Below, one piece after another: positions 1-5,075 of a DNA stretch of 7,564 nucleotides. A model generated the notes under the pieces. The model ran no database searches, had not been told where the DNA came from, and was given only the letters and a program-made list of their open reading frames with translations. This DNA comes from Sphingomonadaceae bacterium. GTDB taxonomy: Bacteria; Pseudomonadota; Alphaproteobacteria; Sphingomonadales; Sphingomonadaceae. How positions within the stretch are numbered: position 1 is the first letter of the stretch; each line of letters starts with the position of its first letter. The stretch covers positions 1-7,564 of the forward strand of contig SHLU01000112.1 in assembly GCA_004282995.1 (NCBI GenBank), in the 5' to 3' direction. A program made the position numbers and the translations under genes.

Positions 1-29
1 AAGCCGACGATCCCGCAACGGAAACCCAT
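1..29 (-). CDS. ychF: Ribosome-binding ATPase YchF (5' end only)
   Basis: Only nine full codons and part of a tenth lie in the window, reading MGFRCGIVG and then a codon starting TT. This matches the highly conserved N-terminus of the YchF/EngD (Obg-related) P-loop ATPase, where the same residues lead into the Walker A loop. The ATG at 29-27 has a GGAG Shine-Dalgarno at 39-36 with a 6-nt spacer. The neighbourhood agrees: L25/CTC and pth lie upstream on the same strand, and L25-pth-ychF is a common proteobacterial order. YchF is known to bind the ribosome and hydrolyse ATP in a redox-sensitive way. The fragment carries no catalytic residue, so the call rests on the N-terminal sequence, the ribosome binding site and the gene order. 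The rest of the gene lies left of the window. Confidence 0.85.
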
Positions 30-85
30 CGTATACTCCGTATAAATTGTGTGGCGCGCGCCTTAGCGGCCTTGTCCTGCGAAGG

Positions 86-1081
86 CTAGCGTTCGTGCAC
101 AGCGCGGATCATCGGGCCGATGCGGCTTTCGCCCAGCCATGTCATCTGGGTCTGTGCGGTCGCCTGGTTGAGCGCTACCTGCGGCACTGGCCCACCACTG
201 ACCGGCATCCGCAGAGGCCGTGTTCCAGATGGCATGGCAATCGTCTTGGCAATGGCATGCGGAATGTCCATCGGATCGGCCGAGCGGCCCGAACCGTCCT
301 CGGTTCCCATCCGTGCGACAACCTGCGGATAGCCGTCAGTGTGCAAATCAATGGCCCGCTCCTTCAACGCCTGCGTATAGACATTGCGGTTGACCCAAAC
401 CCTGGTCGGGTAGCCGCCCGGCTCGATGATCGTCACATCGATATTGTGCGGCACCAACTCGTAGGCGAGGGCTTCGCCCATCGCTTCAAGCGCGAACTTG
501 GTCGGAGAGTAGTGCCCGCTGTAGGGAACAATTACGCGACCCAACTGGCTGCTGATCTGGAATATCAGTCCGCCACCCTTGGCGCGCATCCCAGGCAACA
601 CGGCCCGCACCATCCGGTGGCAACCAAAGACATTGGTATCGAAGATAAGCCTGGTGGCTTCCATATCCTGCACTTCGAGCGGCCCCGAAATGCCGATCCC
701 GGCATTGTTGACCAGCACATCAAGCGGGCCGCCATTGATCCGCTCTGCTTCGGCCACGCCGGCGGCAACCTGCGCGTCGGACAGCACGTCGATTTCGAGA
801 ACATGGATATCCAGGCCATCGGCAATCGCGAGATCGCGCAACTCATCGGCTTCGGCCCGGGGAAGGTTGCGCATGGTGGCAAAAACCCTGGCACCGAGCC
901 GCGCGTAATGTTCCGCACCCAGTCGGCCGAAACCCGACGAGCAACCAGTGATGATAACGGCCTTGCCCGAAAGATCCGGTGTGACTCCCGCCACGTCTGG
1001 GTGGGCGAAAGACGCACTGGCGGCCATGGCTCCGGTCGCGGCGGCGCTGGCAAGTAAGGTTCGGCGATCAAACATCGGCAT
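86..1081 (-). CDS. SDR-family NAD(P)-dependent oxidoreductase with Tat-like leader
   Basis: A 331-aa classical short-chain dehydrogenase with a Rossmann fold. Visible motifs are the nucleotide-binding TGCSSGFG at residues 45-52, NNAG at 125-128, serines at 177/178, and the catalytic YSPTK (Tyr191, Lys195), followed by a PGG segment near 221. The substrate cannot be told. The first 26 residues look like a twin-arginine leader: DRRTLL at 5-10, an Ala-rich stretch, then a possible cleavage after SFA at residue 26. The ATG at 1081 was chosen because GGAG lies at 1092-1089 with a 7-nt spacer; an ATG two codons later (1075) is possible, while longer in-frame extensions run through the upstream gene and have no SDR match. 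The start overlaps the end of the kinase-like gene by 14 nt, suggesting translational coupling. Fold is sure, export and substrate are not. Confidence 0.9.
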   Translation of the reverse strand: MPMFDRRTLLASAAATGAMAASASFAHPDVAGVTPDLSGKAVIITGCSSGFGRLGAEHYARLGARVFATMRNLPRAEADELRDLAIADGLDIHVLEIDVLSDAQVAAGVAEAERINGGPLDVLVNNAGIGISGPLEVQDMEATRLIFDTNVFGCHRMVRAVLPGMRAKGGGLIFQISSQLGRVIVPYSGHYSPTKFALEAMGEALAYELVPHNIDVTIIEPGGYPTRVWVNRNVYTQALKERAIDLHTDGYPQVVARMGTEDGSGRSADPMDIPHAIAKTIAMPSGTRPLRMPVSGGPVPQVALNQATAQTQMTWLGESRIGPMIRAVHER

Positions 1082-1604
1082 GGCGGGTCTCCAATTGCAC
1101 GAGCCAGTTCTCCAGTTCGCGCGGGCCGGAAAACCGTAGGACCTGCGCTGTCGATTGGGCAAGGCGAAGTTCGACACCGGGCCGCACATCCTGGTTCCAT
1201 CGAGCAATAAAATGGAAGAACGCGAGGTCGAGCCGTTCCGGGCAATCGTCAGCCATGTCTGGCCGTGTGCGACCACGGAAATGCCATAGTCGCCGAGCGG
1301 CGCGCCATAGGCAGAGCTTTACCGAAAAGTCGAGATAGACAACGCAATCAGCGCGGGCGAGCCGCAACGTAAGAGTGGAACCGTAATTTTCGTCGATCAG
1401 CCACCGCTCATCCGCCAGGATCGGGGCGAGTGCGCGGCGCAGATCGTCCATCGTTCCTTCCTGCCATCCTGCCTGCCAATGTAGGCGATCGAGATGATAC
1501 AATGGCAGGTCGAGCGCAGCTGCTATCCGGCGGGAAGCGGCACTTTTGCCAGCGCCACAAGGCCCGATTACCAGCACCCGCTGCACCGGCGCGCCGTGCT
1601 TCAA
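1068..1604 (-). CDS. P-loop NTPase, adenylate-kinase/FlaR (topology modulation)-like
   Basis: A 178-aa small P-loop protein. Walker A is GPCGAGKS at residues 14-21. It is followed by YHLDRLHW at 36-43, DENY at 71-74, a YLDF strand at 90-93, and GRTRPDM with CPE at 111-123. This order (P-loop, HLDxLxW, GxTRPD, CPE) resembles the proteins annotated as DNA topology modulation protein FlaR, which are related to adenylate and shikimate kinases. The real substrate of this group is not well established, so no reaction is claimed. The start is TTG at 1604-1602, overlapping the pth stop as TTGA. A GAGG at 1616-1613 lies 8 nt upstream, inside pth. A GTG at codon 7 is the only near alternative and has no ribosome binding site. 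The 3' end overlaps the SDR gene, so pth, this gene and the SDR look like one transcript. Confidence 0.82.
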   Translation of the reverse strand: MKHGAPVQRVLVIGPCGAGKSAASRRIAAALDLPLYHLDRLHWQAGWQEGTMDDLRRALAPILADERWLIDENYGSTLTLRLARADCVVYLDFSVKLCLWRAARRLWHFRGRTRPDMADDCPERLDLAFFHFIARWNQDVRPGVELRLAQSTAQVLRFSGPRELENWLVQLETRHADV

Positions 1605-2170
1605 TCCTGCATCCTCAGCGCGACATCACTCACGAAGCGGGCGTCGTCACCTTCGGCAAGCCACGCGGCTTCGGCCCCGATCGCACCGAGCATCTGCACC
1701 AGCGTGTCCTGCTCGCTCTTGGCGAAATTGCCGAGCACATGGCTGGTCACCCGATCCTTGTGGCCCGGGTGGCCGATACCGATCCGGACCCGGCGGAAAT
1801 CCTCGCCGAGATGCTGGATGGTGGAACGGATACCGTTGTGGCCAGCGGCGCCACCACCGCGCTTGACCTTGATCCTGAACGGATCGAGATCGAGTTCGTC
1901 ATAGAATACGGTGACCGCCTCGGGCTCCAGCTTGAAAAAGCGCATGGCTTCACCGATGGCCCGACCGCTCTCGTTCATGAAGGTGGCGGGCTTGAGAAGC
2001 AGGATCCTTTCGCTTCCAATGCGGCCTTCCTGCGACCAGCCCTGAAACTTCTTCTGAACTGGCCCGAAGGTGTGCATTTCGCCCAGCACGTCGCACACCA
2101 TGAAGCCGACATTGTGCCGGTGCACCGCGTATTTCGGTCCAGGGTTTCCAAGGCCGGCCCAGATCTGCAT
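1601..2170 (-). CDS. pth: Peptidyl-tRNA hydrolase
   Basis: A 189-aa protein of the usual bacterial Pth length. It cleaves the ester bond in peptidyl-tRNAs released from stalled ribosomes, recycling tRNA in the cytoplasm. Family signatures are present: GLGNPGPKY at residues 6-14 with Asn9, the catalytic His19 in HRHNVG, TFMNESG at 63-69 (Asn66), YDELDLDP at 90-97 (Asp91), GGGAAGHNG at 105-113 (His111, Asn112), and the RIGIGHPGHK segment at 129-138. All expected active-site residues are there. The ATG at 2170 has GAGG at 2180-2177 with a 6-nt spacer. It sits downstream of L25/CTC, a common arrangement, but a strong intrinsic terminator lies between them. Its stop codon overlaps the start of the kinase-like gene. 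Confidence 0.97.
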   Translation of the reverse strand: MQIWAGLGNPGPKYAVHRHNVGFMVCDVLGEMHTFGPVQKKFQGWSQEGRIGSERILLLKPATFMNESGRAIGEAMRFFKLEPEAVTVFYDELDLDPFRIKVKRGGGAAGHNGIRSTIQHLGEDFRRVRIGIGHPGHKDRVTSHVLGNFAKSEQDTLVQMLGAIGAEAAWLAEGDDARFVSDVALRMQD

Positions 2171-2195
2171 TCGGTGCCTCTAGCGATCGAACTGT

Positions 2196-2231
2196 AAAAA
2201 GCAAAACGCCGGGCCCCATGGGGACCCGGCG
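2196..2231 (-). terminator. Intrinsic terminator after rplY
   Basis: Read on the minus strand, CGCCGGG (2231-2225) pairs with CCCGGCG (2213-2207). Inside this, CCCC (2223-2220) pairs with GGGG (2217-2214) around a two-base AT loop, with one bulged T at 2224. The 11-bp GC-rich stem is followed by TTTT (2206-2203), GC, then TTTTT (2200-2196). It lies 28 nt past the rplY stop. The real loop is probably wider than two bases, but the stem and U-tract are clear. Confidence 0.9.
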
Positions 2232-2259
2232 CCTTGGTGATTGCGTGAGTGCGAGACGA

Positions 2260-2961
2260 TCAGTCGTCGGACTGCTTGTCTTCGCCTTCGACGGTTTCGG
2301 CGTCCTGTTCGGTGACTTCGGTTTCACCGTCCTCACCTTCTTCGCCTTCGATTTCTTCGTCCTCGTCGCCGCCTTCGCCTTCGGCCTTCTTCAGCGCGGA
2401 CGGAGCAACCAGCGTCGCGATAGTGTAGTCGCGGTCGGTGATGGCGCTTTCGCTACCCTCAGGCAGCTTGACTTCGCTGATGTGAATCGAATCGCCGACT
2501 TCCTTGCCGGTGACATCGATGATGATCTCGGAAGGCATCTTGTCGGCTTCGCAGATCAGTTCCAGTTCGTGACGGACCACGTTAAGAACGCCGCCCTTCT
2601 TGAGGCCGGGGCTGTCTTCTTCGTTGACGAAGATCACCGGAACTTCGACTTCAACCTTGGCGTCCTTCGACAGGCGCAGGAAGTCGGCGTGTTCCGGACG
2701 GTCGCTGACCGGGTGCAGAGCAACGTCTTTAGGCAACGTGCGCACGGTCTTGCCACCGACCTCGATGTTCACGATCGAGTTCATGAAGTGGCCGCTGTGC
2801 AGCTGCTTGGTGAGAATTTTTTCCTCGATGTGGATCATCGTGGGTTTGTCTTTTCCGCCGTAAATCACAGCGGGTACACGGCCTTCGCGACGCAATGCAC
2901 GGGAGGCTCCCTTGCCAGCCCGTTCGCGCGCTTCGGCCGGCAGGGTCAGAGCGTCGCTCAT
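2260..2961 (-). CDS. rplY: 50S ribosomal protein L25/general stress protein CTC
   Basis: A 233-aa long-form (CTC-type) L25 that binds 5S rRNA in the large ribosomal subunit. The N-terminal 5S-binding domain covers about residues 5-95, with RALRREGRVPAVIYGG at 21-36 and HPVSDRPEHADFLRL at 83-97, both typical. The second beta domain covers about 100-190, with PVIFVNEEDSPGLKKGGVLN at 108-127. Residues from about 193 to the end form a low-complexity tail made almost wholly of Glu, Asp, Gly and Thr, longer than the core fold needs. The ATG at 2961 has AAAGG at 2975-2971 with a 9-nt spacer. The gene ends in its own intrinsic terminator. The upstream gap of 138 nt probably holds its promoter and leader. 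Confidence 0.96.
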   Translation of the reverse strand: MSDALTLPAEARERAGKGASRALRREGRVPAVIYGGKDKPTMIHIEEKILTKQLHSGHFMNSIVNIEVGGKTVRTLPKDVALHPVSDRPEHADFLRLSKDAKVEVEVPVIFVNEEDSPGLKKGGVLNVVRHELELICEADKMPSEIIIDVTGKEVGDSIHISEVKLPEGSESAITDRDYTIATLVAPSALKKAEGEGGDEDEEIEGEEGEDGETEVTEQDAETVEGEDKQSDD

Positions 2962-3099
2962 GTCACATAGCCTTTCGAATGCTTGCTTGGTTCATTTCGG
3001 CCTCACCACGCCTCCAGGGATGACCATGGCTGCCGAAGGCCGCGCCATTACGGACAATGGGCGTACGATGCAAGGGAATTGCGCCCCCGGTACGAGAGC
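2962..3099 (-). promoter_or_regulatory. Upstream region of rplY, possible leader
   Basis: This 138-nt gap separates the TraB/GumN lipoprotein stop from rplY. No convincing sigma-70 promoter could be picked by eye. On the minus strand a 6-bp inverted repeat, CGGCCT (3042-3037) and AGGCCG (3003-2998), encloses 33 nt just upstream of the rplY ribosome binding site. An overlapping alternative, TTCGGC with GCCGAA, uses the same downstream arm. This could be a leader structure, but short GC-rich pairings are common by chance. Confidence 0.3.
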
Positions 3100-3978
3100 C
3101 TATTGCAACCTCCGGAGCCTGTAGCCCTTCCTTTCCAGCAGCGCGATAAGACCATCCACCCCGACCAGATGTGCGGCACCGACCGCAACAAGCGGACGCC
3201 GGTCATCCGCGAGCAGCGCCGCAATTCGATCCGTCCACTCACTGTTGCGCCTGACCAGCAGCGCGTCACGCACTTCCGGATCGGCCAGCATCCCGGATTG
3301 CGTTTCCCGCTCCAGCATCGCGACATCGCCCGACAGCCAGACCTGCGCCGCGTTGGGAGTCAGCCCGCCGGCAGCAGCTTCGTCTATCACGGCATCGAGA
3401 AGAACACGCTGGTCCTCTTCCGCAAGAGCATCAAAGATCGCGAATTGCGCGGCAGCACCTTCGAGTTCAATTACCTGGCGATTGCCGAAATCACCCAGCA
3501 ACGCGCGGTCCACGCCGTTTTCGCTTTCAAGACCGTTATTGATGGTTTGGGCCAGCATGAGGGCTGCGGCCCAGGTTTCGATCTGCCTGAACTCGCTCGC
3601 CGAGTAAGCTGTGCGGCCGGTCAGCTCGTTGAGTTGCGCCACCTTGGCCGGATCTACCCGGTCGCGCAGAAGGGGATGGCCCGTCGACCGCCCAGCGCGC
3701 TGGAACTCTTCGCCGATGGCGGCTAAATTCTTGAGATCGGCCACCTCGACCACCAGGAAATCAGCCCGGCCGATGACCCGCTGCAATGTTGGACTACGCC
3801 ATTCAACTCCGTCGGGGAGGGCATGAATTGTCCCGTAAAGCCAACCCTCGACCTCTCCATCCGCCCTGGCAATCTGCCACAGCAGCGGTCGCTCCACCTG
3901 GGTGGATGGTGGGGAAGGCTCCCCACAGGAGGCCAGCAGCAGAGCTGCTGCCCCTGCCAGGAGCTTCCGCCAGATCAC
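3100..3978 (-). CDS. TraB/GumN-family lipoprotein
   Basis: A 292-aa member of the TraB/PrgY/GumN family (related to Tiki-type metalloprotease-like proteins). The family marks are WLYGTIHALP at residues 46-55 with the GTIH motif at 49-52, a Glu-containing strand VVEV at 76-79, RRNSEW at 243-248, and VAVGAAHLVG at 264-273. The two GxxH motifs are the putative metal-binding or catalytic positions. The first 18 residues are a lipoprotein signal: basic IWRK, a hydrophobic Ala/Leu core, and the lipobox LASC with Cys18. Gly at the +2 position suggests outer-membrane sorting by analogy with Lol rules. The GTG at 3978 is chosen because it places this leader at the N-terminus; longer starts read through the upstream paralogue. 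GTG overlaps that gene's TGA as GTGA, and no good Shine-Dalgarno is seen, so translation is probably coupled. Substrate is unknown. Confidence 0.88.
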   Translation of the reverse strand: MIWRKLLAGAAALLLASCGEPSPPSTQVERPLLWQIARADGEVEGWLYGTIHALPDGVEWRSPTLQRVIGRADFLVVEVADLKNLAAIGEEFQRAGRSTGHPLLRDRVDPAKVAQLNELTGRTAYSASEFRQIETWAAALMLAQTINNGLESENGVDRALLGDFGNRQVIELEGAAAQFAIFDALAEEDQRVLLDAVIDEAAAGGLTPNAAQVWLSGDVAMLERETQSGMLADPEVRDALLVRRNSEWTDRIAALLADDRRPLVAVGAAHLVGVDGLIALLERKGYRLRRLQ

Positions 3979-4916
3979 TGGACCCGCGAAACAGCGATAC
4001 CACGCTGGCCAAGCTGGTCCTGCACACTGCGGGCACCGGCCAGATGACCTGCACCAACAGCCATGAATACACTGCCCGGGGTGGCAAGCCGTTCCTCGAT
4101 CCACTGCGCCCAATTGGCGTTGCGGTTGTAGAGCAGGGCCTCGGCTACTTCGGGAGCCTTGTCCAAATCCTCGTTCATCAGAGCCGCAAGCCCATCGGCA
4201 TCGCCTTCCAGCCACTCTGCGACCATGGCTTCTACCATCGGCGCTACCTCGTCGACCCCGTCGATGGCTTGCGCGAGATATTGAAGTTGTGCCTCCATCG
4301 GCGCGCTGTCGAAGATCGCCAGCTGGAATTCGATGGTTTCCAGCGCATCACGTGCGAGATTGCTTTCGGCTTTGGTTTCGAGCACTTTTTCGACACCCTG
4401 GTCGATCCTGTAACCCTGCTTGACCAGCGGCAGGATCGACAGGGTGAGAGTGGCAAACCACGGCTCATAAGGGTCGAAAGTCGCCGCCGGCAGGCCGAGA
4501 GCAACCAATGCCGCTTCGTAATTGGTCTTCTGTTCTTCGGTCATCAGGCTGCGCAGTGTCGTGCCGGCCGGCAGAGTGCCGAGTTCCGCAACGAGTTGCT
4601 GGCTTCTTACGGTCGCCTCGGGCGTCATGAGAATTTCGGTCACGAGCACATCCGAACTGCCGAGCGCGGCGTCAATCGCCGGGGTCATCCATGTCACACC
4701 CTCAGGAAGGACATGGATGGTACCGAACAGGTAGATCGTGGTGTCTTCGTCGGCGACTTTCCACAATGCCGGCCCCGCTATCTCAGAAGCTGGAGCCGTC
4801 GCGGCTGTCTCGACAGGTGCTGCACATAGATCGTCGCAACTAGCCTGCGCCGGCACGGCACCGGCGAAGGCAAAGCCGGCAACTGCAGCGAGAAACGTGA
4901 ACTTGAACTGTTTCAT
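3975..4916 (-). CDS. TraB/GumN-family exported protein
   Basis: A 313-aa TraB/GumN-family protein, paralogous to the gene just downstream. Motifs are YLFGTIHVLP at residues 62-71 (GTIH 65-68), VTEI at 92-95, GYRIDQGVE at 168-176, YNRNANW at 263-269, and MAVGAGHLAG at 285-294. The N-terminus is a Sec signal peptide (MKQFKF, an Ala/Phe-rich core, AQA at 24-26), so the mature protein is probably periplasmic. The mature end opens with Cys27 and Cys31 (CDDLC), the only cysteines in the protein, which could form a disulfide or bind metal. The QASC sequence is close to a lipobox but has Gln where Leu is usual. The ATG at 4916 has AGGAG at 4932-4928 with an 11-nt spacer; an in-frame ATG at 5030 adds 38 residues with no family match. 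Biochemical role unknown. Confidence 0.88.
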   Translation of the reverse strand: MKQFKFTFLAAVAGFAFAGAVPAQASCDDLCAAPVETAATAPASEIAGPALWKVADEDTTIYLFGTIHVLPEGVTWMTPAIDAALGSSDVLVTEILMTPEATVRSQQLVAELGTLPAGTTLRSLMTEEQKTNYEAALVALGLPAATFDPYEPWFATLTLSILPLVKQGYRIDQGVEKVLETKAESNLARDALETIEFQLAIFDSAPMEAQLQYLAQAIDGVDEVAPMVEAMVAEWLEGDADGLAALMNEDLDKAPEVAEALLYNRNANWAQWIEERLATPGSVFMAVGAGHLAGARSVQDQLGQRGIAVSRVQ

Positions 4917-5075
4917 GAAAGCGGTTTCTCCTGACGGATGGGATTGCTTCGAGCACCTGGCTGAGGGAACGATAGCGACCCAGGCGAATGCAAGGTATCC
5001 CTTAATGGGAAAGTGCGCGATTTGTGGCATGCTTGCTTCGACTCCGCTAGTTTCACGTGTTCAAGGAGACTGCCC
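4917..5075. promoter_or_regulatory. Divergent intergenic region with two outward promoters expected
   Basis: This 159-nt gap separates the divergent starts of the TraB/GumN pair (minus) and the molybdopterin oxidoreductase (plus), so it should hold promoters for both. No clean -35/-10 pair was found on either strand. Visible elements are the palindrome CACGTG at 5054-5059, directly before the plus-strand Shine-Dalgarno AAGGAG at 5063-5068, and the small inverted repeat TCCCTTAATGGGA near 4998-5010. Neither can be tied to a known regulator. Confidence 0.4.

Noticed and set aside
69..86. Small inverted repeat GCCTT/AAGGC at the end of the SDR gene as a terminator
   Set aside because: Only 5 bp, overlaps the stop codon, and no T-tract follows on the minus strand.
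47..1057. Long plus-strand open frame of 336 codons
   Set aside because: It lies antisense to the SDR gene, has no family match or ribosome binding site, and is explained by high GC and the codon pattern of the real gene.
2218..2970. Plus-strand open frame of 250 codons with a strongly hydrophobic Phe-rich stretch that looks like membrane segments
   Set aside because: The Phe/Ala/Leu-rich run is simply the antisense reading of the Glu/Asp-rich tail of L25.
2979..2988. ATGCTTGCTT present here and again at 5029-5038, both in upstream regions
   Set aside because: A shared 10-mer without further flanking identity or symmetry is weak; the two copies also read in opposite relation to the genes they precede.
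3045..3073. TTGCAT with 17-nt spacing to TAATGG as a minus-strand promoter for rplY
   Set aside because: The -35 is acceptable but the -10 matches the consensus at only two of six positions.
3786..4829. Plus-strand open frame of 347 codons
   Set aside because: Antisense to the two TraB/GumN genes, whose motifs and signal peptides are clear on the minus strand. The translation has no recognisable domain.
5013..5075. Upstream ATG at 5013 as the start of the molybdopterin oxidoreductase
   Set aside because: The 21 added residues have no Tat or Sec character and no ribosome binding site, while the ATG at 5076 has a good AAGGAG 7 nt upstream.
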